Positions 51,984 to 61,569 of a stretch of DNA of 64,000 bases are shown in pieces. The notes below the pieces were generated by a model, which was not told the origin of the DNA, ran no database searches, and worked only from the letters and a program-made list of their open reading frames with translations. Made by a program: the position numbers and the translations under genes. The stretch comes from Cohaesibacter gelatinilyticus (lineage in GTDB: Bacteria; Pseudomonadota; Alphaproteobacteria; Rhizobiales; Cohaesibacteraceae). Numbering within the stretch: the first letter of the stretch is position 1; each line of letters opens with the position of its first letter. The stretch covers positions 1,798,001 through 1,862,000 of the forward strand of contig NZ_OBEL01000001.1 of assembly GCF_900215605.1 (NCBI RefSeq), in the 5' to 3' direction.

Positions 51984-52883
51984 TCAGGATTTATCCAAGC
52001 CAGCTGATTTTGCCATCTCTTTCAGAGATGCCAAACCAAGAGACTGATATTGATATGGGTTACGCACATCTGGATCCTGCTCGGCTTCAATCACCAGCCA
52101 GCCTTCATAGCCATGATCAGCAGCAACCTTCAGAACCGGCTCGAAATCCACGCAACCATCTTCATCACCAGGAACGGTGAAGACACCACGGCGCACACCT
52201 TCCAGGAAGCTCAAACCTTCAATCTCGACCTGCGCCTTGATATCGGAACGAATATTCTTGGCATGCAGGTGAGACACCCGGTCCATATACTTCTCAGCCA
52301 GTTTTGCAGGATTGGAACCACCAAACAGAGCATGACCGGTATCAAGCAACAGACGTGTCTTGGGACCGGTATTGGCCATGAAAGCATCAATCTCGGCCTC
52401 AGACTCAACGATCGTACCCATATGATGATGGTAGACCAGTTCAATGCCCTGCTCTGCACAATAGGCAGCAATCTCTTCCACGTCAGAACCGAACTTCTCC
52501 CATTTGTCCGCAGCAAGCTTCGGACTCTTGGAAAGAGGTGCATCATCATTGCCATGAATAGCATTGGAGGTTTCGCATGTGATACAAACCTTGCAGCCCA
52601 TGGCTTTCAGCAAATCAAGATGCGGCTGTATTGCCTTTTTCTCTTCTTCCACACTGTGCGCCAGAAGGTTCAGGGAATGCCAGCCGGAAACAAATTTCAG
52701 GCCATGCGGATCCAGGGCTGCCGCCAACGCATCTGGCTCTGTTGGCATCTTGTGGCCTTTTTCAATGCCATCAAAACCAATTTTGCCAGCTTCAAACAAA
52801 CACTGTTCCAAAGGGATATCAGCACCAAGGGTCTGATCATCATCATTGGACCACGCAATCGGGTTGGTACCATAAAGAAGCAT
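51984..52883 (-). CDS. iolE: inosose dehydratase
   Basis: This is a 299-residue protein from the ATG giving [15 protein letters not shown], with GGGGGAGG 6 bases upstream. It is a TIM-barrel xylose-isomerase-like protein. It dehydrates scyllo-inosose to a trihydroxycyclohexanedione. The [21 protein letters not shown] start and the [31 protein letters not shown] and HLHAKN metal and active-site stretches fit IolE. It follows iolC by 92 bases. In many rhizobia iolD lies between iolC and iolE; it is absent here. Confidence 0.94.
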   Translation of the reverse strand: MLLYGTNPIAWSNDDDQTLGADIPLEQCLFEAGKIGFDGIEKGHKMPTEPDALAAALDPHGLKFVSGWHSLNLLAHSVEEEKKAIQPHLDLLKAMGCKVCITCETSNAIHGNDDAPLSKSPKLAADKWEKFGSDVEEIAAYCAEQGIELVYHHHMGTIVESEAEIDAFMANTGPKTRLLLDTGHALFGGSNPAKLAEKYMDRVSHLHAKNIRSDIKAQVEIEGLSFLEGVRRGVFTVPGDEDGCVDFEPVLKVAADHGYEGWLVIEAEQDPDVRNPYQYQSLGLASLKEMAKSAGLDKS

Positions 52884-52975
52884 CTGCGCCTCCCCCAAAC
52901 TTTGCTCACATTCGAGCATCTTCAACTAAATTCATTGCAGGGCTTTGACGAAAGCCACTTGCTACAGGGTGTTTT

Positions 52976-54868
52976 CTAAAGGCCTCTGGCCTCATCCCAG
53001 GCAGCACACAGGCTTGCAAAGCGGTCACGCATTTGCTCAACAGCCTGATCATCATCAATCTTGTCAGCCAACCAATCACGGGCAACCTGACCAAAGATGG
53101 TGCGACCAATTGCAAAGCCTTTGACCAACTCATGTCTTGCTGCTGCAGCGAAACTTGCTTTCAGCTCGTCCATCGGCGCGTCAAGCCCCAATACCACGAT
53201 GCCACGGCAATAAGGATCGTGTGCCTCAATGGCTTCACAAGTCTTGGTCCAAGCCCGATCAGATATCATTGGCTCCAGTTTCCACCAATCCGGATAAACA
53301 CCCAGATCATAGAAGCGGTGGATGATCTTGGCAGTGGTCTCATCATTCACAGAGTCCGCTTTGGATGGAATGACTTCCAACAGGAATTCCAAACCATTGC
53401 TACGCGCAGCATCGGCAAGACGAATAACAGTCTCTTCTTGCTCTGCTTTCATCTCTTCGCTGTCATCTGGATGATAGAAGCAAAGCACCTTGACCACATG
53501 CTCCAGTGGCCACTCATTCAGATCAGACCCAAGATCCGGACCAATCTCAAGCTTCAGCGGACGAGTGCCTGGATCTTCCACCGGGCGCCCAATCCAAAGA
53601 CCTTTTCCAACGGCATCAAACAATGCCTGCTGACCAAGGCGTGGATCACACAGAATGCCATAGCCATCGCGGCCATCAGCCACCTGCTCCGTTGCTTTCA
53701 AACAAAGCTGTTTGAACGGATCAATACGGTCAAATGGTGCCCCGGCATCACGCGCCATATCTTCCAACTGCATGCGATGATCGAAAGCAAACACACGCAT
53801 ATTTGGCCATTCGCCCTTGCGATTGGTGGACCAGTGCACCTGTTCCAGAGCTTCATTCTTGCGCAATGCTTTGGTTTCCGAGCCATTTTCAAGGAAGAAT
53901 TGCAGCTCCTCCCAACTAGGGTAAGCAGGCGCGCAGCCATGACGAGACACAGCAAAAGCGCCACAGGCATTGGCATATTTCAGTGAGGTCGGCCAATCTT
54001 CGTCGCGCAGCCAACCGGTCAATAGACCAGACATGAAGCCATCACCGGCACCCAGAACATTGAACACTTCAATTGGGAAGCCTGGCCCAGACATGCCGTC
54101 ATCCAAGCTATCTGGAATCGGACCGTCAAAGGCAGAAGCTCCCATTGGACCGCGCTTACAGACCAGAATGGCATCACTCTTCTCACGCACAGTCCGCAAA
54201 GCAGCAATGGTATCGGTCGTTCCGCCAGCAATATGGAACTCTTCTTCGGTACCCACAATCAGATCAAACAGATGCAAGGTAGATTGCAGTTTGGCAGTCA
54301 CTTCATCGGACGCAATGAAGCGGTTCTCACCATCATCGTGGCCAGAAAGACCCCAAAGATTTGGACGAAAATCGATGTCCAGCGCTGTACGAGAGCCGTT
54401 GGCCCGCGCCAAATTCAGAGCCTTCAAAACAGCAGCTTCAGTCTTCGGATTGGAAAGATGCGTACCGGTAACAGTCACACAGCGCGCTTCTGCGATGAAA
54501 TCCGGATCGATATCATCCTCACAAAGAGCCATGTCGGCGCAGTTTTCGCGATAGAAGATCAGCGGGAACTGTTCCTGATCGCGAATACCAAGCAGCACCA
54601 GAGCTGTCAGGCGCTCCGGATCAGTGATGACACCACGCACATCAACGCCTTCAGATGCCAACTGCTCGCGAATGAAACGCCCCATATGCTCGTCACCCAC
54701 ACGAGTGAGCAAAGCGGATTTCAAGCCAAGGCGCGCGGTCCCCGCTGCCATATTGGTTGGGGAGCCACCAATATATTTGTTAAAGGACGCCATATCTTCC
54801 AGACGCCCACCCACTTGGGCACCATAAAGATCTACCGAAGACCGACCAATCGTGATCACATCAAGCAT
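52976..54868 (-). CDS. iolC: 5-dehydro-2-deoxygluconokinase fused to DUF2090 (IolJ-like aldolase) domain
   Basis: This 630-residue two-domain protein starts MLDVITIGRSSVDLYGAQVG, with AGGAGG 8 bases upstream. Residues 1-320 are a PfkB-type sugar kinase (GGSPTNMAAGTARLG; catalytic Asp in LGAGDGFMSGLLTG). Residues about 330-630 are a DUF2090 TIM-barrel related to class I aldolases (FAFDHRMQLEDMA, YGILCDPRLGQQAL, FLLEVIPSK). The kinase makes 2-deoxy-5-keto-gluconate 6-phosphate and the second half probably cleaves it, replacing IolJ. This fusion is known in alphaproteobacteria. It leads the iol operon. Confidence 0.93.
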   Translation of the reverse strand: MLDVITIGRSSVDLYGAQVGGRLEDMASFNKYIGGSPTNMAAGTARLGLKSALLTRVGDEHMGRFIREQLASEGVDVRGVITDPERLTALVLLGIRDQEQFPLIFYRENCADMALCEDDIDPDFIAEARCVTVTGTHLSNPKTEAAVLKALNLARANGSRTALDIDFRPNLWGLSGHDDGENRFIASDEVTAKLQSTLHLFDLIVGTEEEFHIAGGTTDTIAALRTVREKSDAILVCKRGPMGASAFDGPIPDSLDDGMSGPGFPIEVFNVLGAGDGFMSGLLTGWLRDEDWPTSLKYANACGAFAVSRHGCAPAYPSWEELQFFLENGSETKALRKNEALEQVHWSTNRKGEWPNMRVFAFDHRMQLEDMARDAGAPFDRIDPFKQLCLKATEQVADGRDGYGILCDPRLGQQALFDAVGKGLWIGRPVEDPGTRPLKLEIGPDLGSDLNEWPLEHVVKVLCFYHPDDSEEMKAEQEETVIRLADAARSNGLEFLLEVIPSKADSVNDETTAKIIHRFYDLGVYPDWWKLEPMISDRAWTKTCEAIEAHDPYCRGIVVLGLDAPMDELKASFAAAARHELVKGFAIGRTIFGQVARDWLADKIDDDQAVEQMRDRFASLCAAWDEARGL

Positions 54869-54969
54869 GAATTCATCCTCCTGCGTCCCCTTTTTCTCAC
54901 TTCACCATTCAGCTTGTTCAATCACCACACCAAACAAGCCCGATAAAGGAACGGCTCAAATTTCGAAAT

Positions 54970-54983
54970 GGAATATATTTTCT
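54970..54983. promoter_or_regulatory. GGAA-N6-TTCT motif upstream of iolC
   Basis: GGAA-TATATT-TTCT lies about 100 bases before the iolC start codon. It has the GAA-N6-TTC core that also occurs in the palindrome before the divergent dehydrogenase at 55972. I recall a similar GGAA-N6-TTCC site for IolR in Sinorhizobium. Confidence 0.45.
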
Positions 54984-55059
54984 ATTTTGAAAAATGGCAA
55001 TCAGAATTTTCCAAAATTTATTCAGGCGCTCCAATTTGTGCTGCCCACTGAAATTGAGC

Positions 55060-55878
55060 TTATTTGTCACCCCTATGGGTTCCCACAGCGACCGCCAGAC
55101 AGATGGCCAGAGACAAACTTGCTGACAACGCACGGAACGCCCCAACATCCACCTCTGACACCAGCAAGGGAATCGCACCCAGCTTTTGCAATGGCCCCGC
55201 CATGGCGTCGGTAATCGCCACGACATTTGCCCCAAGATCCTTGGACGTAGCGACCAACTCAATCGTCTCAGCCGAATATGGCGCGAATGTTACAGCCACC
55301 ACAGCATCCCCTTCACGAATGGAATGAGCTGCATTCAATTGCCCTACTCCATCATGCAAAATGGCAGGAATTTCCATTTTTTCGAACGCATAGGCCAGAT
55401 AGGACACAACGGGGAAAGCTCTGCGATATCCAATCAGATGAATAACTGGCGCCTTGGCAAGCAACCCAATGCTGGCATTGAGATTCTCTTCATCTACACT
55501 GACCAGAAGCTTTTCCAGCGATACCCGACCAGCCTCGACGAAATCTGCCAATAGAACCGAAGGATCATCCGCATGACCATCCTGTAAATTCTGCAGACGC
55601 GTTGAATAATCTGGCCAAGCCTGCTTGAAGCTGTCGCGAAACAACCGCTGCATCTCGGAAAAGCCCGAAAAACCAAGAACCTGACAAAAGCGCATAAAGG
55701 CAGATGGCTGAACTCCTGCCTCTTCTGCCAGTTGCGAAACGGTTGAAACAGCAATTCTATCTGTATTCTCAGCTACATAATCTGCACATTGGCGCACCCG
55801 CTTTGGCATGGTTTCCTGCAATTGCACAAGGCGCTCGCGAAATTCTTCCATGGTTTGCGGGGCAGAAAGCGTCGACAT
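55060..55878 (-). CDS. iolR: RpiR-family regulator of inositol catabolism
   Basis: This 272-residue protein has an N-terminal RpiR helix-turn-helix (about 8-85, VSQLAEEAGVQPSAFMRFCQVLGFSG in parts) and a C-terminal SIS sugar-phosphate-binding domain (about 120-260, VIHLIGYRRAFPVVSYLAYAF in parts, and VVAVTFAPYSAET). RpiR proteins with this sequence control iol genes in Sinorhizobium, Salmonella and others, with an inositol pathway intermediate as inducer. Its place directly upstream of iolC supports that role. Confidence 0.85.
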   Translation of the reverse strand: MSTLSAPQTMEEFRERLVQLQETMPKRVRQCADYVAENTDRIAVSTVSQLAEEAGVQPSAFMRFCQVLGFSGFSEMQRLFRDSFKQAWPDYSTRLQNLQDGHADDPSVLLADFVEAGRVSLEKLLVSVDEENLNASIGLLAKAPVIHLIGYRRAFPVVSYLAYAFEKMEIPAILHDGVGQLNAAHSIREGDAVVAVTFAPYSAETIELVATSKDLGANVVAITDAMAGPLQKLGAIPLLVSEVDVGAFRALSASLSLAICLAVAVGTHRGDK

Positions 55879-55971
55879 AAATCACCACATCTAAAATATT
55901 CAAACGAATCTCAAATCAGCCACGCCATCATGCCACTTGACAGCAGCATGTTCCAAGTGCATAGAAGATTT

Positions 55972-55987
55972 TAGAATATATATTCTA
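55972..55987. promoter_or_regulatory. perfect 16-base palindrome upstream of the Gfo/Idh gene
   Basis: TAGAATATATATTCTA is a perfect palindrome 29 bases before the start codon of the dehydrogenase at 56017 and in the divergent region with iolR. It shares the GAA-N6-TTC core with the site before iolC, so the same regulator may bind both. Confidence 0.6.
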
Positions 55988-56016
55988 TTACGAAGAAATG
56001 CAGGAGTCTAGTCCAC

Positions 56017-57153
56017 ATGACTGTTCCAAAGACCGCTCTCAAAGTAGGCCTGATCGGCACCGGCTATATGGGCAAATGCCACGCGCTGGCTTATCGAAAT
56101 GTCAAAGCAATATTTGGCGATGTGCCTGATCTGGGATTGGAAATGCTCTGTGAGCTGCCTCTGGACAAGGCCGCAAGCTTTGCAGATCAGTTCGGTTTTT
56201 CCCGTCACACCGATGACTGGAAAGCATTGGTCAACGATCCTGCAATCGATATCGTCTCGATCACCACGCCAAACAAATTCCATAAGGAAATGGCACTGGA
56301 CGCGATCAAGGCAGGCAAGCATGTATGGTGCGAGAAGCCTCTTGCGCTGACACTTGAAGATGCCATCGAGATGACTGAAACAGCTGAAAAATCTGGCGTC
56401 AAAACGCAAGTCGGCTACAATTATCTTAAGAACCCGATCATTCAGGAAGCCAAGCGCCTGATTGAAGAAGGCGCTATCGGCCGCTTGTTGCATTTTCGCG
56501 GTGTCGTAGATGAGGATTATCAAGCAGATCCAAACCTTCCATGGACCTGGCGCGCCACCAAGGCAGATGCAGGCCTTGGTACCCTTGGAGATCTCGGCTG
56601 CCACCTGATCAGTGTCGCTTATGAGCTGGTCGGTCCGATCGAAAGCCTGATTGCAGACATGCAGACCGTCTATCCGACCCGCCCAATGCCTGATGGCAAT
56701 GGTGTGGGCAATGTAGAGAATGAGGATATTGCCAGCGCCCTGCTCCGCTTTGAAAACGGCATCACCGGAACCTTCTCCAGCTCCCGCTCTGCGTGGGGTC
56801 GAAAGAATCATCTGATCTGGGAAATTCATGGTGACAAAGGCATGCTGTCCTTCACCCAGGAGCGCTTCAATGAATTGAAACTCTATCAGAATGAAGGCCC
56901 TGCATGCGGCCAGGGCTTCAAGACCATTCTGGCAGGCCCCACTCATGCGCCATACCAGAATTTCTGCCCGGCAGCAGGCCATGGTCTCGGCTTCAATGAG
57001 CTAAAAGTGATCGAACTTGCTGGCTTCTTGCAAGCCATTGCGGGCGATGAGGCCGCGCAGCCAGATTTCAAGGCGGCACTGGAGTTTGAAAAGGTCATCC
57101 ATGCAATTGCCCGCGCATCCGACAATGGCAACCGCGAAGTGATCAATCCCTGA
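56017..57153 (+). CDS. Gfo/Idh/MocA-family oxidoreductase, probably inositol-related
   Basis: This 378-residue NAD(P)-dependent dehydrogenase has Rossmann motif GLIGTGYMGKCHA (about 11-23), WCEKPLALT with the conserved Glu-Lys-Pro (about 105-113), the VGYNYLKNP stretch, and the catalytic Asp/His segment GDLGCHLISVA (about 191-201). It is longer than IolG and not closely alike, so it probably acts on another inositol isomer (scyllo- or D-chiro-) or a related sugar. The start has GGAG 10 bases upstream. It is divergent from iolR and shares an operator-like motif with iolC. Confidence 0.85.
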   Translation: MTVPKTALKVGLIGTGYMGKCHALAYRNVKAIFGDVPDLGLEMLCELPLDKAASFADQFGFSRHTDDWKALVNDPAIDIVSITTPNKFHKEMALDAIKAGKHVWCEKPLALTLEDAIEMTETAEKSGVKTQVGYNYLKNPIIQEAKRLIEEGAIGRLLHFRGVVDEDYQADPNLPWTWRATKADAGLGTLGDLGCHLISVAYELVGPIESLIADMQTVYPTRPMPDGNGVGNVENEDIASALLRFENGITGTFSSSRSAWGRKNHLIWEIHGDKGMLSFTQERFNELKLYQNEGPACGQGFKTILAGPTHAPYQNFCPAAGHGLGFNELKVIELAGFLQAIAGDEAAQPDFKAALEFEKVIHAIARASDNGNREVINP

Positions 57154-57194
57154 ATTCAGGATGCTATCTCGTTAAAATGGTGAGCAAGAAACAA

Positions 57195-57223
57195 CGGACC
57201 CGATCCAGATAAGAATCGGGGCC
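57195..57223 (+). terminator. possible terminator after the Gfo/Idh gene
   Basis: CGGACCCGAT pairs with ATCGGGGCCG with one mismatch, about 40 bases after the stop codon. The following bases have few T, so termination is uncertain. Confidence 0.4.
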
Positions 57224-57252
57224 GCTGTCATTTCTAAATCAGTAAAGAGGGT

Positions 57253-58830
57253 CTAGGCTGCACCTCTCGCAACCGACCCCACTAGAATTCCTGGCTTGGC
57301 TTTCTCTACTTTTTCCAAACGCTCTTCAGATTTCTGCTCTACCTTGTCCGACATTTCCTCAGAGAGAACATTGATCTCTTTTTCAATCGAAATCAGCACT
57401 TCCACCAGCTCCGGATCAAAATGCTTGCCCTTGCCGTCCAAAATAATCGCCATCGCTTTGGAATGGGTAAAGCCCGGTTTGTAGACACGCGGTGAGCGCA
57501 GAGCATCATAAACATCAGCCACGGCCATCAGACGGCCAGACAGCGGAATATCCTCACCTTTCAGACCAGCCGGATAGCCAGAACCGTCCCATTTTTCGTG
57601 ATGAGTCGCCGCGATTTCTTTAGCCATGGATAGGAAAGAACAACCACCCAAGGCTTGCTCAGCTTCATCCAACGCCTCGGCACCAATCTGCGCATGAGTT
57701 TTCATGATGGCGAACTCATCATCATCCAGCTTACCCGGTTTTTTGAGGATATGATCAGGCACCCCGACCTTACCAATGTCGTGAAGGGGAGCGGATTTAT
57801 AAAGCAGATCAATAATCTCATCGCTCAGCTTGTCGCTCAATTCCGGCTTCATTCTGCGCAAAGCCTTTGCCAACATGGCAACATAAGTCTGGGTACGTTT
57901 CAGATGCAAACCAGTCTCATTATCCCGCTTGGCAGCCAATGAGATCAGCCCCATCATGGTCACATCCTGCGTGCGTACAAGTTCATCACGAGAGCTGCGC
58001 AATTGACCAATCATCTGATTGGACAGATCCGCCATATGGCCAAATTCATCATTGGTGGTAACAGGGATAAGCGCTTCCAGATTACCATCAGCAACGGCGC
58101 GCAACCCTTGTGTCTCGGCCTGAAGCATCGCGTCCAGATTGCGTGAATATTGGCGAATGACGCGAATAATATATGCTCCTATCACACCAACTACAAAACC
58201 CAGTTCAGCCATAATTGCCAATCCGGCCATTTGTAGATCCGGTTTTTCTTCTGCAATCCAGTGCAGATCCTTGTAAACCAGCAACAGAGACACAGTAGCA
58301 AGAACTACCAGATTGGCACTAGAGAAGAGAGCAAACTTTCGCTGGACAGACCAATAACGAACAGACAGAGGAAAGGGTGATCCCATCTTTCCCAAATACT
58401 GCCCCAAGCGATATTCCCGCTCCAAGGCCAGATCCAGAGAAATATAAAAACCACCGAAGACGAAGAGCACCAGAATTTTGCCACCACTTTCCAGCGGAAA
58501 GCCATGGACAAACAAATTATAAAAGGCCAGCGCACAGCCACCAAAAACGAATAATCCCAAATCCATCCAGGATGATTTGCGAATCCGGGTCGCTATTTCC
58601 TCACGTTCCAGATGACGCTTCCCAAGCTGTCGCATCCCCCATTGCAGACTCAACATCGCTGCGACCGGTGCCAGCAGCTCGAACATGCTCAATTGCTCAA
58701 GGAAAGGACAAACCTGATAGCCATAAAGAGCATAGACCATCAATAGAAGGCTATAATGGAGCGCTGCTCTCTTGCCGTCTTGGTCCCATGTCGGCAAATT
58801 GCCATCAATTCTTGCGCTGGAGTTGCTCAT
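57253..58830 (-). CDS. membrane HD-GYP domain protein, likely c-di-GMP phosphodiesterase
   Basis: This is a 525-residue protein from the ATG giving MSNSSARIDGNLP, with GAGGAG upstream; an ATG 12 codons earlier is less likely. About six hydrophobic helices occupy residues 25-230. A HAMP-like linker follows (about 230-285, DGNLEALIPVTTNDEFGHMADL). The HD-GYP domain covers about 290-480, with HD in APLHDIGKVGVPDHIL (350-351), HH in ATHHEKWDGSGYP and the GYP motif near 418. All key residues are present, so hydrolysis of cyclic di-GMP is expected. The last 45 residues are a highly charged, probably coiled, tail. Confidence 0.88.
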   Translation of the reverse strand: MSNSSARIDGNLPTWDQDGKRAALHYSLLLMVYALYGYQVCPFLEQLSMFELLAPVAAMLSLQWGMRQLGKRHLEREEIATRIRKSSWMDLGLFVFGGCALAFYNLFVHGFPLESGGKILVLFVFGGFYISLDLALEREYRLGQYLGKMGSPFPLSVRYWSVQRKFALFSSANLVVLATVSLLLVYKDLHWIAEEKPDLQMAGLAIMAELGFVVGVIGAYIIRVIRQYSRNLDAMLQAETQGLRAVADGNLEALIPVTTNDEFGHMADLSNQMIGQLRSSRDELVRTQDVTMMGLISLAAKRDNETGLHLKRTQTYVAMLAKALRRMKPELSDKLSDEIIDLLYKSAPLHDIGKVGVPDHILKKPGKLDDDEFAIMKTHAQIGAEALDEAEQALGGCSFLSMAKEIAATHHEKWDGSGYPAGLKGEDIPLSGRLMAVADVYDALRSPRVYKPGFTHSKAMAIILDGKGKHFDPELVEVLISIEKEINVLSEEMSDKVEQKSEERLEKVEKAKPGILVGSVARGAA

Positions 58831-58980
58831 CCCACTCTCCTCATAGTCGGACAATAGAATGGGCAAGAATTTTTAAGATTCAGCTAAAACGAAAAATTAC
58901 TGCAAAACCAGATAGATAGTTCAATAAAATCAGATCTACAAAAACAGGGAAAATTCGGTTTATTCTCCCCTCATAGCTTC

Positions 58981-59550
58981 CTACAAATCCAGCATCAAAG
59001 CTTGCAACAACATCAACAAACGTGGACAGCGAATAGTTCCCTCATCGCGCATGGCCATGGCATCCGTAATGGAAAGTTCGACCACTTCGATATCTTCATC
59101 CTCATCCATCTGACGCATTTCCGGACGTTGCTGACCAGAAACATAGCTTGCCAGAAACAAATGGGCCTTTTCATCTGCTGAAGAAGGATTGATATAGACC
59201 GTCGCAATCTGTCTCAGATCCGGCAGGCTGACGCCCAGCTCTTCCATTGCTTCCCGACGACAGGCGCTTTCAACCGAAAGATCCGTTTCTTCCATCCCCC
59301 CGGCACACGCTTCCAGTATCAGATCATCACCACGCACAAATACTGCAGGCCTCAACTGTTTGACGAGCAATACAGTCCCTGCTTTACGATCAAAAGGCAA
59401 AACAGCAACAGAGTCACCATCACACCAAACGGGCTCCGTTGTCTCATGGACGCGACCATCTGCGTAATGGGATTGAACGGTAATTAAGTCCAACTTGCCA
59501 TCATGCTCGGCCAACTGACGACGCTCACGCAATTCATACCGGACTGTCAT
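58981..59550 (-). CDS. Nudix hydrolase (ADP-ribose pyrophosphatase / NudK-like)
   Basis: This 189-residue protein starts MTVRYELRERRQLAEHDG. The Nudix box lies at about 84-107, with the core REAMEELGV (99-107) and an upstream GGMEE turn. The spacing to the first box Glu looks slightly irregular. The whole resembles NudK/NudF enzymes that cleave GDP-mannose or ADP-ribose: LILEACAG before the box and the EDEDIEVVELS strand after it. The precise nucleotide substrate cannot be read. It reads in the same direction as cutA upstream, 69 bases away. Confidence 0.85.
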   Translation of the reverse strand: MTVRYELRERRQLAEHDGKLDLITVQSHYADGRVHETTEPVWCDGDSVAVLPFDRKAGTVLLVKQLRPAVFVRGDDLILEACAGGMEETDLSVESACRREAMEELGVSLPDLRQIATVYINPSSADEKAHLFLASYVSGQQRPEMRQMDEDEDIEVVELSITDAMAMRDEGTIRCPRLLMLLQALMLDL

Positions 59551-59619
59551 GGGAAAGATCTCATTGAAGGAAGGAAAAGAAAATATGATCGAAAATCAAA
59601 TCAGATGACCTGATATCTA

Positions 59620-59946
59620 TCATGAATCGGATCGCATGACCCACGAAAGATAGCCGGGTAACCCATTATCTACATCCAGAACAACAAGAGCCGGCTCGTC
59701 ATAAGGATGAAGTTTTGAAAACCGTTGGGCGATCTCATCATAATGCGCACGCTTGGCCTTGGCGATAAATACCACTTCACTAGATTCTTCCACCTTCCCT
59801 TTCCAATGATAAAGTGAGGTCATTCCAGGCAGAATATTCACACAAGCCACCAGTTTCAGCCGAACCAATGAGGCTCCGATCTGTTTGGCACAGGTTTCAT
59901 CCGGACAGGTTCCGTATAAAAGAATAACATCAGATGAGGACGCCAA
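59620..59946 (-). CDS. cutA: CutA1 divalent-cation tolerance protein
   Basis: This 108-residue protein starts at a TTG codon with AGGA 5 bases upstream. CutA1 is a small trimeric protein linked to copper and other divalent cation tolerance, with no firm biochemical role. Family marks are [39 protein letters not shown] in parts, VVFIAKAKR and [25 protein letters not shown] in parts, giving the usual length. It is divergent from the NAD kinase gene. Confidence 0.9.
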   Translation of the reverse strand: MASSSDVILLYGTCPDETCAKQIGASLVRLKLVACVNILPGMTSLYHWKGKVEESSEVVFIAKAKRAHYDEIAQRFSKLHPYDEPALVVLDVDNGLPGYLSWVMRSDS

Positions 59947-60040
59947 CTTATTCCTAAGCTCCTATTCGATTCTCGCAATTGGCAAGGGTAGTACAACATG
60001 CTACTGCAATATAGTAAGAAGAGGGAATGAGGTCATGTTA

Positions 60041-60817
60041 ATGTCATCCCGGCAGTTTGAAAATATTGCCTTTATCGCCAGTTCCACAGAAGAAAGCGAA
60101 AATGCGCGGCGCAAATTCGCCCATCGTTTTGGTTCTGCCCCACCCGACCACGCCGACGTCATCGTAGCCTTGGGTGGCGATGGTCTGATGTTGCAAGTTC
60201 TGCACCGTTACATGAATAGCGGCATTCCAATTTACGGCATGAATTGTGGTTCTGTCGGCTTTTTGATGAACGAATTTCGTGAAGAGGATCTCTATGAAAG
60301 GCTTTTGGCAGCGGAAACAACTGTCCTTCACCCTCTGCATATGAAAGCAACAACGGCCAATGGCGAAGTGCATGAAGCAAAAGCCATCAATGAGATTTCC
60401 ATCTATCGCCAAACCGCACAGGCCGCAAAGCTTGAAATTTCCATTGATGGAAAATCCCGCATGCAGGAACTGATCTGCGATGGTGTGTTGGTCGCAACAC
60501 CGGCTGGAAGTACCGCCTACAATCTCTCCGCACACGGTCCGATCCTGCCAATCGACAGCCCTCTTCTGGCCTTGACCCCTATTAGTCCGTTTCGCCCACG
60601 TCATTGGCGCGGAGCTTTGCTGCCCAACAGCGCCAAAGTCAAAATATCGATCCGAGAAGCTCTCAAACGCCCGATCAATGCCGTCGCTGACCATACGGAA
60701 ATCCGTTCGGTTCATGAGGTGGAAATTTGTGAAGACAGCCAAACCAATTGCCAGATCATGTTTGACCCCGATCATGGGTGGGCCGAACGCATCCTGACCG
60801 AGCAATTCCGGTATTAG
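60041..60817 (+). CDS. nadK: NAD kinase
   Basis: This is a 258-residue protein from the ATG giving [14 protein letters not shown], with GAGG 8 bases upstream; an ATG two codons earlier is equally possible. NadK phosphorylates NAD to NADP in the cytoplasm. It shows the GGDG motif in [12 protein letters not shown] (catalytic Asp), [14 protein letters not shown], the AINEISIYR strand, and [22 protein letters not shown] in two parts. Its length equals that of other alphaproteobacterial NadK proteins. Confidence 0.94.
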   Translation: MSSRQFENIAFIASSTEESENARRKFAHRFGSAPPDHADVIVALGGDGLMLQVLHRYMNSGIPIYGMNCGSVGFLMNEFREEDLYERLLAAETTVLHPLHMKATTANGEVHEAKAINEISIYRQTAQAAKLEISIDGKSRMQELICDGVLVATPAGSTAYNLSAHGPILPIDSPLLALTPISPFRPRHWRGALLPNSAKVKISIREALKRPINAVADHTEIRSVHEVEICEDSQTNCQIMFDPDHGWAERILTEQFRY

Positions 60818-60949
60818 AGTAAAAACCCTGAAGCGAGAAACGGTTCATTCCTTGTGACCATTCAGTCCTAAAGCCTTCTTTAACTAGGCTATTCTATGCT
60901 GATAGAACGAGACAAGAATTGACTGGAAAGAAGCTCAGACAGGATCAAG

Positions 60950-61477
60950 ATGTTAAACGTGGATTTTTCTCAGCTGCGTTTCCTGATAGTGGATGATAAC
61001 GCCCACATGCGACGCGTGGTCAGAACATTGATTCACGGCTTTGGAGCACGCGAAGTAACAGAAGCAGAAGATGGCGCAACCGGACTGGAAATTTTCCAAT
61101 CGACCCTACCCGATGTAGTGGTCACAGATTGGGTCATGCCTATCTTCTCCGGCATCGAGCTTACCCGTATGATGCGCAGCGAAACATCTTCGGCTAATCC
61201 GACCGTTCCGATTATCATGCTTACCGGTCATTCAGAGAAGAAATGCGTGACAGAGGCTCGCGATGCGGGAGTGACGGAATTTCTTTGCAAACCGATTTCA
61301 GCCAAAGCACTCTATGCTCGTGTTGCCAATTGCCTGGTCAATCCTCGCCCCTTCATTAAGGCGGCGGCCTTTTACGGTCCTGACCGGCGTCGCTTCTCCA
61401 ACCCTTTGTATAAGGGAGCAGAGCGCAGAGCCAATGCACCGGCACAAACTGATGATGCAGAAGCCAACGTCAGCTAG
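60950..61477 (+). CDS. CheY-like single-domain response regulator with C-terminal tail
   Basis: This 175-residue protein starts MLNVDFSQLRFLIVDDN, with AGGA 5 bases upstream. Residues 8-130 are a receiver domain with the acidic pair Asp15/Asp16, phospho-acceptor Asp60 (VVVTDWVMP), Thr92 (IMLTGHS) and Lys114 (FLCKPIS). A tail of about 45 residues (FYGPDRRRFSNPLYKGAERR) is basic and then acidic. There is no DNA-binding output domain. It is 92 bases before an Hpt-like gene on the same strand, so the two are likely a phosphorelay pair. Confidence 0.88.
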   Translation: MLNVDFSQLRFLIVDDNAHMRRVVRTLIHGFGAREVTEAEDGATGLEIFQSTLPDVVVTDWVMPIFSGIELTRMMRSETSSANPTVPIIMLTGHSEKKCVTEARDAGVTEFLCKPISAKALYARVANCLVNPRPFIKAAAFYGPDRRRFSNPLYKGAERRANAPAQTDDAEANVS

Positions 61478-61569
61478 ATCATTCGAGATTAGGAGATTGG
61501 CTCAGCAGCTGATCCACTCGAAAACCCAACCCGGCCAACAACTTTTGGCCAACCAGATGAGACCAGACC

